NCBI GenBank assembly: GCA_019454045.1
Contig: SKCR01031795.1
Coordinates: 1-64,000 of the forward strand
Source of the DNA: Zanthoxylum bungeanum
Lineage: Eukaryota; Streptophyta; Magnoliopsida; Sapindales; Rutaceae
Length of the DNA stretch: 64,000 nt
Direction: 5' to 3'
Shown here piece after piece: positions 1 to 11,641 of the stretch. Numbering within the stretch: position 1 is the first letter of the stretch; every line of letters starts with the position of its first letter. The notes beneath the pieces were generated by a model, which saw nothing but the letters and a program-made list of their open reading frames with translations, had not been told where the DNA came from and searched no databases. The position numbers and the translations under genes are program-made.

Positions 1-868
1 AAATATTCTTACTGGAATATAAGATCTTTGTCAGGCGTAGTATACCGTAGTATAGTGTTATAGCGATCCAGTATCGAATGATCACGTGCAAGGCCTGGGG
101 CTGGAATAGTGTCTGCCCCGTACGAATCACATATCGGATATCAATCAACTAGTCTCTTTGAATCGGATAATCATGACCTTGTCATATTATCCCGACAGTT
201 GCAACCTTTATAGAGATCAAGTTCTATATCCCTTCGCGATCATCATCTCCATATGTCTGAAGTGATACTTCCATCTCGACATCACACCCAATACACTACA
301 ATTCTCAATAAACCCGGTTGAGGCCTACACAGAACCTGTTACAGCCCTGGACAACCAAAACCAAAGTTTACCAATTGTCGCAAGTATTAGCGATGCAAGT
401 CTCAGGTTAAGACCAAATACATCTACCCTGAAGCGGACTCCCATAGACACATATACATACTACCAATGGGATTCCGCGGGATCTATCCAGAGCGAAGCTG
501 TTTTCCGTACCATCGGTAAAACACAACCTCCTATCGCACTTGCATAAGTATCCAATACTTAAATATATGAGAACTATGATGTTATGCCCTCACAACGCGC
601 ACAAGTGCAATACTAGTCTATTCTGCATTATCGATGTCCAGTCTCGATAACACTACGACTAGGGATATTTAATGATTTACCTTTCTGGATTTATACTGTC
701 TCATATCATCTCAATCCGGAACTAATCATATGGACTTTTACCATTTGAATATAAAAGTAAATGAATTACTAAACGGTAAAAGACATTTCATTACTACATA
801 GTTAATTTTGTACAAAAAACACAATGTCTTTTACAAACAGTGACGCTATGGGTCATAACTGTCCAACA
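1..868 (-). repeat. Copia family 1 LTR, partial (3' LTR of the derivative)
   Basis: This is the inverted counterpart of about 28531-29400. Its 5' end on the minus strand starts TGTTGGACAG at 868, matching TGTTAGACAG at 28531, and similarity runs to the window edge. Several diagnostic stretches (around 445-580) resemble the LTR at 28531 more than the partner LTR at 2451-4435. Confidence 0.8.
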
Positions 869-2433
869 CATCCGTGATGGACAAAGGTCTTGACTTTGGC
901 CAACAAACCAGTGCCAATCTTGAATCTTGAGAATGAATCACCCAATGGAAGGAAAAACGCTTAATATTAGTTGAGGGTTTTTCGCGTAATTGGCAACCAA
1001 TTAATTATCTTTGATTAGGTCTCATCATACACCCTTAAACATGCATTCTAAAAGCATAATAAGGTGCGATAAATAAATTAATAATGATATGCGGATGGAT
1101 ATTTAAAACTTTTGTTCCAAGAACAAATCTCTCCATTTCCTCTCTCCCAGTAGCACAAATCTTATCTCTACCCAATTACATAACACTTCTAAAGAAACCT
1201 CATTTACATTGAGGGGAATAGGTGAGCAGAGAAATACAAAGAATCAAGAGGTAATAGGCTGGACACACAATCCAATTTAATAAATTCTAAATTTATTACA
1301 ACAATTTCCAAAATTTCCCTCACCCATCTAATATCCATCCGATACATTATTCATACATCACATCCATGTATTCACACAAGCATGTTATCAATCAATCTAA
1401 TCCAATTAATTAATCTTGATTAGTGAGCATCCAATGTTCAAACAACAATTTGATTTGTGCAAGTCCAACTTGTTTAAGAATAAGTACTCAAAGTACGAAT
1501 TCTTGAATTATATCAAACTACAACATTAAATCCAATTTAATTTGTATTCAATACTAATTCTTTATTTAATTCCAAATCAAATAATTACACTTTATTAATA
1601 AGCCTTTGTGACTTATATTCTAAATCTAATCTTAACGGGTCTCAAAGCCCAATTAACATCCAATGTCAATTTAATTAAAGTCAATGGGCTTTTAATTAAT
1701 TTATAAGGCATGGACTTTGGCAACCAAAGCCCAACAAGGAATCACCATTTGCCAAAAATCAATTTAGGCCCATTAGGCCCAATTAAAAATTTAAAGGCCC
1801 ATTTAATCATATTTGGACTTTATGGAAATAGTTTTAGGCCCAATTGGATCCAACCAATTATCATAAACCAAACTTGGTCCAACCAAGCCCATTAATCCCA
1901 AATACAACATTTTTAGCCCAATTCCAAATTAAACCCAATTAATTAAATTCTAAAATTCCAAATTTCTCAATTTAATTAATTAAAGTGTATTAGCCATAAT
2001 TAATTATTTAAATCAACATTTCCAAAATACCAATTTACACAATTAATCATGCTTTAATTAACCAATTTATGTCCAATACAAATTGAAGCAAAATCAATCC
2101 TAACATGCTTTCTAAGGCTCTCGGCAATTTGGAGATTTTTATATCAATTTTGATTTCAATCCAATTAAATCACAAACTAATATATCCCATGCATTTTAAA
2201 CACATCCAATTGTCTAAAATTCAAAAATCACCAAGAGCTAGGGTTTCAATACTTTCGGCCAAGCCACAAAATTTGGGGAAATTAATCCAATTAATTTTTC
2301 TTCAAATTGATCATGCACAAATCAAAGTTAACATATTATAAGCATGCTCAAACAAACAATTTTCCAAAAACATGCTCAAATAAAAAATACCCAAATTAAA
2401 GTTAAGAACCCTAAATTCAATTTCATGCTTAAT
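869..2433 (-). other. Copia family 1 non-coding leader
   Basis: On the minus strand this follows the primer-binding site and parallels 30501-32105 of the complete copy. It is AT-rich with no coding potential. Around 1640-1930 it holds a dense run of GGCCCA/AGCCCA motifs, also present at the corresponding place in the complete copy. One copy of a TTGTTGGCCAAAGTCAAG-like motif remains at 886-908; the complete copy has four. Short ORFs here (1710-1895, 2105-2341) are chance ORFs. Confidence 0.7.
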
Positions 2434-2449
2434 AACCGCTCTGATACCA
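2434..2449 (-). other. Primer-binding site (initiator tRNA-Met type)
   Basis: The minus strand reads TGGTATCAGAGCGGTT one base after the LTR end ...CCCAACA. This is the usual copia primer-binding site for the 3' end of initiator tRNA-Met. Confidence 0.85.
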
Positions 2450-2450
2450 T

Positions 2451-4435
2451 TGTTGGGTTTTCTAGGTCAAACCAAGATCAATTAAGCAATGAAACATGTG
2501 AATACATCAAAGTAAAGTAGCGGAAATACTCACTTTGATCGGCTTTTGGATGTGTCAAACATAAAAATTTTGCTCCTCCAACTTTCGGCCAAGCTCTTGA
2601 TTTGTGCTCCAAGCTCCTCTTTGAATGTTGAATCAATGCTCCACGCTTTGATCTTTGATTCCAAGCTCAAGGATAGGTTTCCCTATCACCTTTGTAAGAC
2701 TTATTGTGTGTGCTAGCACTTAGAAAATTTTTGCAACAAAAATCTTCTTCTTCTTCCTTCTAGTTTCGGCCAAAAGAAAGAAAATGGAGAGAGTGATTTT
2801 GGTTCCAAAAAACGTGAATGGGAGAGAGTGGGAAAGAGATGTGTTGTATGTGTTTTTGTTATTTGATTTCAAAAATCAAATACCATTTACCAATTTTCAA
2901 AAAATTGGTACAAGTCAATATCACATCAATTATAATAATGCTTGTGTAAGAAAGAAGCAACCATCAAATCCCATCTACTTCTATCAATAAAAAGTTGATA
3001 AAGTTGACTAGGTGATGTAACATGTGGGCCCCACTTGATTCAAAATCCGAGTGGGCCCGCAACACATCCCGGGCTCGGGTTCGCTAATATTGAATTAACG
3101 AATTTTCTGTTGCGACGTAATTAAATCAAATTTAATTAAATAATTATGCCTAGTAAAATTACTATTCATGTCGCTAGTGAATTAATTCTAAATTAACTCG
3201 TTCGCTCGAATTAAAATCTTATTTTAATTCTGCGTCGAAATCTAATTTCGTTTAATATATCGAATATATTATTTTATCGATTAATTCCAAATTAATCGTT
3301 CTATCTCTTCAAATAGTATTTTATCCCAGATAAAATATCTTCGTAATTATTCCTAGATTAATTTTCTCTCTCTTTTAATTAATCCCAGATTAATTATGTC
3401 CGAGTCATACGTCATCAGTGAATCTTAAGGAAGTGACCAATGATATCCCTGGATATGTTGGCAGTAAATCTGGTCGTCGGACTATACGAACACGTACGTA
3501 CCTAGTACTATTTTTTACCGATTTACAAGACATGGTAACTTCTAGCAAAGCACCATGCCTACCCAATTCTCCAGAAATATTCTTAAAGGAATATATAATC
3601 TGTATCAGGCGTAGTATACATAGTATTGCATATTATGATCCAGTATCGGATGTCACATGCAAAGCCTGTGGCTGGAATTGTGTATGCCCCGTACGAAGCA
3701 TTTGTCGGATCTCTGGTAACTAGTCGCTATAATCGGATAAACATGACCTAGTTATATTATTCTGATAGCTGCAGCATACAAGAGTACCAGTTCTGTATCC
3801 TATGTGACCATCATCTCCATATGACTGAAATGATACTTCCATTTTGACATCACACCCAATACACTATGATTCTCAATATACCCAGAAGAGGCGTACACAG
3901 AACCTGTTGAAGCCCTGGACGACCAAAACCAAAGTATATTGATTGTCGCAAGTATTAGCGATGCAAGTCTCAGGTTAAGACCAAATACATCTACCCTGAT
4001 TCGGACTTCCATAGACACATAGTCATACTACCAATGGAATTCTGAGGGGTCTATCCAGAGCGAAGCTGTTTCCGTACCATCGGTAAGCAGAACCTCCTAT
4101 TACACTTGCATGAGTATCCAATACCCAAATATATGAGAACTATGCCGTTATGCTCCCATAACACGCACAAGTGCAATACTAGTCTATTACGCATTATCGA
4201 TGTCCAGTATCGATAATACTACGACTAGGGATATTTAATGATTAAACCTTAATGGATTAATACTGTCTCATGTCTTATTAATCCGGAACTAAACATATGG
4301 AATTTTATCATTTATATATCCCAGTAATCTAATTACAAATGATAAAATAGCAATTTCCTTTGTCACATAGTTAATTTGTACAACAACACCATGTTCTGTA
4401 CAAATAGTGATGCTATGGGTCATAATTGTCCAACA
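2451..4435 (-). repeat. Copia family 1 LTR, complete, divergent subtype
   Basis: On the minus strand it starts TGTTGGACAA at 4435 and ends CCCAACA at 2451, about 1.98 kb. The first half aligns well with 1-868 and with the inverted 28531 LTR. The part next to the primer-binding site is only distantly similar to those LTRs. The pair 1-868 and 2451-4435 therefore does not look like an identical-by-descent pair. Confidence 0.8.
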
Positions 4436-4971
4436 CCTAAGACTTGGATTTATATTGAACCATATCTGATAGGGGGTCGTAGAAACAGCTTTCGATGGAA
4501 CCCTATTAAGTATGTGAGCAGCAGTAAGTAAAGCGTAACCCCAAAGATAATAAGGAATATCTGTATAGCTCATCATTGATCGTACCATATCCAATAAAGT
4601 ACGATTTCTATGCTCAGAGACTTCATTGTGTTGAGGTGTTCCTGGTGGGCTATATGGGCAAGAATTCCATTCTCCCTTAAATAATTTTTGAATTCTTCAC
4701 TCATGTATTCACCGCCTCAATCTGATCTAAGGCTTTTGAATAATTTACTAATTTATTTTTCTACTTTGTTTCGGAATATTTTGAACTTGTCAAATGTTTC
4801 CGACTTATGTCTCATCAAATAGACATATCCATATCTAGACTTATCATTCGTGAAAATCACAAAGTAGGTTGAACCATCATGAGCGACATGATTTAATGGA
4901 CCACACACATCTATGTGTATTACCTCCAATAAATCTCCAGCACGGTGTCCAACACCAAGAAAATGGGGCAT
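4436..4971 (-). pseudogene. Copia integrase fragment (family 3)
   Basis: The minus strand encodes copia integrase core sequence: IHIDVCGPL, then SRYGYVYLMRHKSETFDKFK, then (in other frames) the SERRNRTLLDMVRSMM-like stretch and a segment ending NRVPSK. These parallel the intact-looking integrase at 34181-34867. Frameshifts separate the parts. The sequence ends at the LTR boundary 4435/4436, and an ORF running over the boundary (4594-4289) is an integrase-LTR read-through, not a real gene. Confidence 0.8.
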
Positions 4972-5575
4972 TTGTCATCTTCCCTTTGATACATGACTCA
5001 CAAATCGGAAAAAGATCTAAGGTAAGATTTTCAATCAAACCATCCTTTATCAATTTGGATAGAGGTCTAACACCTATGTGGCCCAATCTCATATGTCATA
5101 ATTTAGTATTATTTAGTTCATATTTTCTACTTGTATTTACCTCTACATTAAAGACATCTCTACATGTTTCCAAAATATAGTGATCGTTTGATAAAGAACA
5201 TTCACATTTCAATAAATTATTTTTATCATATAAACATAAAGTTTCATCCTTAATGTTTATTTTATATCCCTCTTTATCTAATATTGGTAATGATATTATT
5301 TGTCTGATAATTGAGGGTACATAATAACAGTCATTTAAATCTAATTTACATCCATTATGGAGATCTAGAACAACCGTTCATATGGCCTTGATATCCAATG
5401 TCTCGCCATTGCCAACTCTAAGCTGGATCTCCCTTTTATTCAGCCTTTTTTAAACCCTCGTGACCTACATGGAGTTGCAAATATGAGTACGACTTCCAGT
5501 TTCTAACAGCCATTCATTATTTGCATCTAAGGCTAATGAGATGTCAGTAATAGGAAAAATACAAAGCGTATATGA
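4972..5575 (-). pseudogene. Copia protease and GAG-pre-integrase remnant (family 3)
   Basis: Broken minus-strand frames give a degraded copia protease (THICN, then VGNGE, then YYVPS), followed by the GAG-pre-integrase zinc-binding module HMRLGHIGVRPL...CESCIKGKM. At least five stops or frameshifts interrupt it. The order just upstream of integrase fits a copia polyprotein. Confidence 0.7.
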
Positions 5576-6388
5576 GGCTCATGCTTTTCCTTTCAGCTCT
5601 GGACAGTCCTTCCGGTGTCCAGTCTTCTTCCATTGTAGACATTGGTCACGAGCTACTAGCGGTTTAGCACCTTTGCGCTTCTTGGAGTTCTTCTTTGATA
5701 TATTTTTCTTCCTAATTTTGATTTTCTTTGACTTCCCAGAAGTCTTCGAAGAGCCAGCTCCACCATGGAGGTACAAAGTGGGGTTTCCTTTTCACATATC
5801 ATGCCCCGCCATGCGTAACATGTTATGAAGTTCTTCATAGCCGGCTTGCATCGAGTGCATATTGAAGTTTAAAAAAAAGGCAGCATAAGATCCAGACAAA
5901 GAAGACAGAATCAAATTACAGCCCAGTCGTTCATCAATCACAATGCCCTGTCATTCCAGATATCAGATCTGGTCAATCATGTTCAAAATATGAATGCTGA
6001 CAGCTCATCCATCCTTGAGTTCTTAACGAAACAATTCCTTAGACCTCTGATGAATTTTGATCTCTTGATTTGCTTCGAACAACTCTTTGAGTGTTCGCAT
6101 AATGCTCCAAGCATCTAGTACCTCTATGTATTGTCTGCAAATCTGGAACCATCGATCCTAAGATGTAGGATTTCACCTTCAGGTTATCATCCTTACATCC
6201 ATTAAAAGTTTCTCGCTCTTCTGAAGTGGAGTCAGGATCGATTTCAATAGGCAATGGATTGAAAATAACATAAGTCAACTTTTAAAACTCCAAGACAAGG
6301 CGTATGTTCATTCCCATTCGAGATATTTCTCGACTCCTTTTAGATTATTGGTATCCAAAAGTCTCATCAATGGATTGGAGGCAGCCAT
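5576..6388 (-). pseudogene. Copia gag remnant with zinc knuckle (family 3)
   Basis: The start at 6388 gives MAASNPLMRLLDTNNLKG followed by an EYLEW-type copia gag region with frameshifts. A lysine-rich linker leads into CLQWKKTGHRKDC (5603-5641), a CCHC knuckle whose second cysteine has become tryptophan. The Met start fits because only short leader ORFs lie upstream. Gag would form the virus-like particle and bind RNA; this copy cannot be functional. Confidence 0.75.
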
Positions 6389-7146
6389 TTACAAGATAAT
6401 ATTTTAAACAATAGCATAACATTTTTCATTTAAAAAATAATAACACAAATTGATTATGGAATTTTAAATCTATTAGTGCCATCCCACTACTTTATGTAAT
6501 TTTGTAATCTCCCTTAATGGAAAAATAAAATTTGACTATCAAATTTCATAGCGGGAAGTGGATCCCATGAAATTTACTTCAGCCTCATAATAATGACGGT
6601 ATTGGCCTTTATAAACTCATTGGGTAGACCTCCAAGGTCAATCACATTCATGTGACTCCTAGTTTGGTCATGAATCATTTCTTATCCTCATAATAATGCC
6701 GATATTGGATTAAGACGTATTCCAGGTGTGTACTTATCAATGTGCACTATTGAGCTTCGTATGTACACCCTCATAATAATGGCGGTATTGGGTGCCTGTG
6801 TGTTAACTCATCACGCTACATCTAATGTTTTACCGGAGCGACCTAAGTTCTGAGCACTAATACCCTCACAATAATGACGGTATTAGATATAAGTACTAAG
6901 AACTCATTCATCTCCGTATTCACAAGACGAACCATCTAATAATACTCTAATATTTAAATACTTATTACTTAAAAGTAATCACCTAATCATGAGAGATTTA
7001 TGACAATCAAGTCATTAAAATAATTAGGTCAAAATTTTAATTTAAAACATACAATACATATCCAATATGACTTATGCATAATTAAATTAAAATACAAAGG
7101 TAGATTCAAAAACATGTCTAACATATAACATGTTTTGTGTGGTTAA
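6389..7146 (-). other. Copia family 3 leader with four spaced repeats
   Basis: Non-coding leader between the primer-binding site and gag. It holds four near-identical copies of CTCATAATAATGACGGTATT (as read on the plus strand) at about 6583, 6686, 6769 and 6863, separated by 83-103 bp. No ORF of note. Confidence 0.75.
6583..6885 (-). repeat. Four spaced 20-nt leader repeats
   Basis: Copies at 6583-6605, 6686-6708, 6769-6791 and 6863-6885 share CTCATAATAATG(A/G/C)CGGTATT with few changes, while the DNA between them is unrelated. This suggests the motif itself is constrained. Confidence 0.7.
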
Positions 7147-7163
7147 GTCTTGCTCTGATACCA
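7147..7163 (-). other. Primer-binding site (initiator tRNA-Met type)
   Basis: The minus strand reads TGGTATCAGAGCAAGAC, three bases after the LTR end CCCCAACA. Standard copia primer site. Confidence 0.85.
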
Positions 7164-7166
7164 TCA

Positions 7167-8986
7167 TGTTGGGGCAGTTGTGGAACCCCTAGGGTCGGAT
7201 CGGTTCCCCGCATAGTGAAAGTGAGTCTAACCCAAGGATATCAGAGATAGGTGTATTTTAAAATATTTTAATGAAAAATAAATTCCGATACGAGTTCGTA
7301 GGAAAAAACGGGGACCAAATCGGAGTCCGAAAACTCCGAAAAGAAGAAAATGAAGTTTTAGTGTTCGTCAGCCCTAGCAGTCGCGACGCGCTGGATGGGA
7401 GTCGAGATGCTCAAAAGTGCGAGAGAAACTCTGAGAGCTGAACGTCTCAGCATCGCTTCACAAAAGGATAAGATTTGCGATGCTTCTAGGTCTGATGCTC
7501 AGTGTCGCGAAGCTGGAGGGTTAGAGCCGAGACGCTCACCTGGGTAGTGAGAAATTTCAACCCTCAAAAATTAGGAAATGGATTATTAATTAATAAAAGT
7601 TCTAATCAACTTTTATGTGGGCTTAATATAATTTTTCCAAAAATGTATAATTAGGTGTGACTAATCTCGATTTACTACTATTTTGATTTAATTCAATTAA
7701 ATCAAGACAATGATTAGGAAATGGATTAGTTCAATGTCTGCCACTTTGATTTAATCCAATTAAATCAAGCCAAATTAATTTATTATTACATACTTACAAT
7801 TACCATAATATCATCAAATAGTAGAGATAATTATGATTTTACAATTAAGCTCTTATGTAATTAATTAATTAATTCAGTTAATCCAATTAGGTCAAAGTAA
7901 ATAATCAATGTTATCCAATAACACTTGATTATCTTGGTTGAGAATTATAATATCAAATATTATCTTTTAAAAAAATTATTCGGCTACCCAAGTGCTCAAC
8001 GAGTACACTTCATATTGAGACTCTCTAAGTTCAGATACGTTCGTCATATAAGCCTAGCTACTATGTACGCAATTCGGCCACCTCCGAATTCGTGAAGAAC
8101 ATGGATGACCTTTCTGAACTATTCAAGTCAAGGTCATAACATATGTTTAACAATCGTTCTGTCGTAGGCTATCCAAGTTGTGCTTAGGAAACATAAAATA
8201 CACCGTCAAGTTTTTGAGTCGCACATCTCATATCGACTTGTCCACGATTCTTCATAACTGATACGATCCACCCTAGGTGATTGACTTTGGTGAAAGCTTT
8301 AAGAATCGTGACTTTACTTACTTGGATACCTAAACCCCTTATGGTACAAATACGGGTCGACGAATCCTATCTTATTTCACACTTGATTACTGAGTGTGTC
8401 GGTTTACACCCAACGAACATCTAGTGGCCAGACCATGAAAGGTTTCTGCCATACATGGCATACAAAGTGTGAAGGATCTCACACAAAATCAATGTTATCC
8501 TATAGTCAAAGGATTACGTACGCTACTCGACTCGAGGAGATTCTTATTGACGGTGGTGTGTACTTATAACTATTAGGAATCACCTGTGAGTTATTCAGTA
8601 TTCGGTCCAACTAATACCCATATGTCTATACAAGCTTCCAAAGCTCATGGTACATCGGGTTTAAACCATTGGAACTCTAATTCCAATATAGGACATGTGC
8701 TAGTCTTCTAGGTTATAAGAATTCGATCCAAAACCAACGACTAGGAATATATATACTTTAAGAATAGTTTACAATAGTAATACTTGTCCCAATGTCGAAC
8801 CACCTAGTATCCAGTATTACTAGAAGACTATTCTAAGGTCGATGTCATTCTTATCATATCTATACATCAATCTAATACGCATAATGACAATACTATCAAT
8901 AAGGTATGAAATGAAAAAGTAGTTATTTTATTAATAAGTAATAAAATGTACAATTCGGATTGGCGCTCCAAGCACCAACTCCAACA
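7167..8986 (-). repeat. Copia family 3 5' LTR
   Basis: On the minus strand it starts TGTTGGAGTTGG at 8986 and ends CCCCAACA at 7167, about 1.82 kb. Ends are TG...CA and the primer-binding site follows. The region 7370-7550 carries GC-richer, loosely repeated GAGACGCT/GATGCT-like words. The partner LTR lies outside the window. Confidence 0.75.
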
Positions 8987-9946
8987 AACATATATGCCCT
9001 GAAGCATCATGTAATATGTAAACGGAATTGTTTGTTTGAAATAAAAGATGTTTTATTCATCTATCAATTGTTTTAATTTAAATCGCATATTATAAATTAT
9101 CTGTATGCCTTTTGGATACTATATATACTTTCAGGCTTAGTGTAAAAATGTTATACATAAGAGGATTTAAGTCTGAAATTAGAAATCATAAATAGTTTAT
9201 AGAGAGTAAACACCATAAGCTGATTTTATACGTTAGTAGATACAAATATCACAATACTCGATAATCGTCTCTCTCAAAACCCGACTTGTTCAAAAATGAA
9301 TTTTGCCTAAAACCAAAAGTTTTCAAAATCTAGAATCGTCAAAGTAATCAGGCATCCATTGCTTGAGTTAGGCACAAGAACCGGCCAATGTCCGAACAAT
9401 ACCATGTAGACAGAGGGTAACTGGCTGCCAATTTTCGATGGTCAGATTTCCAATAATATCAAGCACCAAAGAGGGTCAAAATCCATAAAACTATCATCAG
9501 GCTCCCTGACAGAAACATATTATCAAGCTCTTCGATGGAACATGATGAAACTTCAGAAAACACGAAAACATGTATTAAGAGCGGAGATGGAAATGTTTCA
9601 TCATCATATATAGTCAAAATGAATTATCAGAAATCTTTTATTAAAATCTTTACGGAATCATCAAATCAAGTATCAAAACATCAAGATATCTTAAATGGTA
9701 AAAACAAAGATATTTACAGTGTATCGAAAATTGGTCTCAGTGATGAAATCAAATTTCAAAGTCAATATTTTCCCAAAACCATAACAAGTGCCCAGGAACT
9801 ATCTCGCTGGATGAAAGAAAAATCAAGAGTCGAAAGTTTAGATCACGTCGACATGGGGTAGTGGGCCAACCATTGATGGTCAGGACCCTAGAATAAGTGC
9901 CTCGGCAAAGCCGAGAAGAAACATATCATCAAGTGTGACGGAGGGT
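8987..9946. other. Unassigned AT-rich sequence; possible decayed copia LTR start
   Basis: Directly after the family 3 LTR the sequence reads AACATATATGCCCTGAAGC. This resembles the start of many plant copia LTRs (TGTTGGAAATATGCCC type), so family 3 may have landed near the start of another copia LTR. An ORF at 9535-9861 (108 codons, plus strand, rich in S/K/E) has no family I recognise and no supporting context. The rest shows nothing I can assign. Confidence 0.3.
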
Positions 9947-10819
9947 TGACCGGTGTGAAATCACACGTGTATAACGCAAGCACACGTATCGTTCAAGTAG
10001 TATAAAAAGTATCGATCCCACGAGGACTTAAAACCTAAGCTATTAATTTTTATGAGGCCAAATGATTACTAGTATCTAACATATTGATTGATTGACTGGG
10101 TGATGACTTTAAACTTAAAAACAAGTAAATAAAATTGCGCGAAAGTAGGTTGAGGAAAATTCAAATTTATAAAACTATCCAGGGTTGTGATTTCTTCCAA
10201 TATCTTTTTAAATATGAAATGGTTATTTTTCGTTTGTGTAATATATTGGTTTATTAACCTGGAACACGAAATATGTAAAAGCCTATTCCGATGGTCAAAT
10301 ACAAATACCCAATGTAACCCAATTAATCATATTCCTATGTCAACCAAGTTACATGAATTCATTGAGATTAAGTTCCAATTATGGTTACCCCCGCCCGACA
10401 TGTATATTCCTATCCTGTAAGGAAATCTATTAAAGGGTTATCTATCCTCAAGGAAGATCGTGGGCTATTGAGTCTAAGGCCTTTAACCTAAAATCTTTTT
10501 TCCAAGTTCATTTTAAGTTTACCACTTCAATTTTATTAATGACCAGTTAATAAAAAGCATTAGGATTTAGGCTCAATAAATAAACCTTTATATTACCCAA
10601 ACTGTAATTTAACCCCTTATAAACCGGTGATATTGGATTTAATCACAACCCTAGATAACTAACTTAGTTACGACACATAACTAGGGCCAGTAACAACTTA
10701 AAAATAAAAGACGTAAAGTAAAATATTGAAAAGTAAAATGGTGGAAAGTAAATAAAGAAAAATACAATAAAAGAAAATGTTAGGGCTAGAGGATCTAGTT
10801 TTATCACTACTATTTTTGA

Positions 10820-11099
10820 TATCTCCCTTAATATAATATATTAACTTGTGTGATATTACCAACCAGCCATATAGGCGATATCCTGATTAAGTTAGATTAA
10901 GTCCAACCGACCATAAAGGCGGCATCACAATTTGTCCATAAACGAGCCATATAGGCGGTAATTACCAACCGACCAACCAGGCGGTATCCATGCTTAGTCA
11001 GGTTAAAACCAGTTTATAATGGATTACCAACCGACCAATATAGCAGTATCCTTGTTAAGTCAAATTTTAAATAGTGAATATATTATAATTAAGGGAGAT
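10820..11099. repeat. Inverted repeat enclosing ACCGACCATATAGGCGG-type repeats
   Basis: The left arm ATCTCCCTTAATATAATATA (10821 on) is the inverse of the right arm ending TTAAGGGAGAT at 11099, with one base missing. Between them are about five copies of an ACCGACCA-TA-AGGCGGTATC-like unit. The arms could form a long hairpin. Confidence 0.6.
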
Positions 11100-11469
11100 T
11101 AATCTAAGTAGCAGTAATAAAAGTTTTACGTTTCACCCTAGCATGAGAAGTTACCTTCTCATAGCTGAATAGTAAATACTGAAAAAGTAAAGAAAGTAAA
11201 TTACTATTACAGAAAGTAAATAAAATTAATTACAAAACTGAAATTTAAAGAAAACTAGATACACACATCTTATTTATTCAGAAAATTATAGAGATGAAGG
11301 TACATTTGAAACTGAAATTTCGAGCTGAATTTATAGGCGTTGATAGGCCATGCGCATTGTGACGCGACACCCTTTGTGTGTCGTGACGCACATAGATCAT
11401 TGACATGTATTGGATTGGCTTCAAGAGATCATGACATGTGTCACGGTTACGTCGGCGGCTGAATTATTA

Positions 11470-11641
11470 GTGTCGGCAGCATGTGATGGTGACACGTGTC
11501 TCAGTACACGTTAGCTTGATTCGTTGAGATATTGACACGTGGCAGGCGTATTTTAGCATCAATGATGATTGTCGGTAACATGTGATGGTGACACGTGGCA
11601 TGGCGCACGTTAGCATGATCGGTTGTGATGTTGACACGTGT
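11470..11641. promoter_or_regulatory. Tandem G-box/ABRE-like cluster in the Athila LTR
   Basis: GACACGTG occurs at 11491, 11534, 11590 and 11633 (spacing 43, 56, 43) as a roughly 99-bp unit present twice. Two copies read GACACGTGGC, which matches the plant ABRE/G-box consensus bound by bZIP and bHLH factors. A regulatory role is inferred only. Confidence 0.5.

Larger units (their letters stand above)
1..4435 (-). mobile_element. Coding-less copia derivative (family 1), LTR-leader-LTR
   Basis: Read on the minus strand, the order is LTR (4435-2451), a primer-binding site, about 1.6 kb of non-coding leader, then directly a second LTR (868 to the window edge). The leader and LTRs are clearly related to the copia element at 28531-38641, in inverted orientation. 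No gag or pol remains. The leader stops at a point matching about position 32105 of the complete copy, where the complete element continues for some 600 bp to gag. The second LTR starts there, at a short shared TGTT. It has landed in the integrase of another copia element (4436 onward). The left end is outside the window, so the target-site duplication cannot be checked. Confidence 0.75.
4436..8986 (-). mobile_element. Copia element, family 3, partial and degenerate
   Basis: On the minus strand: 5' LTR (8986-7167), primer-binding site, leader, broken gag (starting at 6388), protease, GAG-pre-integrase and integrase remnants. The integrase is cut at 4436 by the family 1 derivative; RT, RNase H and the 3' LTR would lie beyond the left edge. 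Order gag-PR-INT and the TGGTATCAGAGC primer site place it in Ty1/copia. Many stops and frameshifts mark it as old and inactive. Confidence 0.85.

Noticed and set aside
4289..4594. Possible chimeric integrase protein
   Set aside because: The frame runs from copia 3 integrase across the insertion boundary into the LTR of the family 1 derivative; a junction artefact.
10187..10420. ORF conserved at 63545-63793
   Set aside because: Both copies lie in the two LTRs of the same Athila element; no recognised domain.
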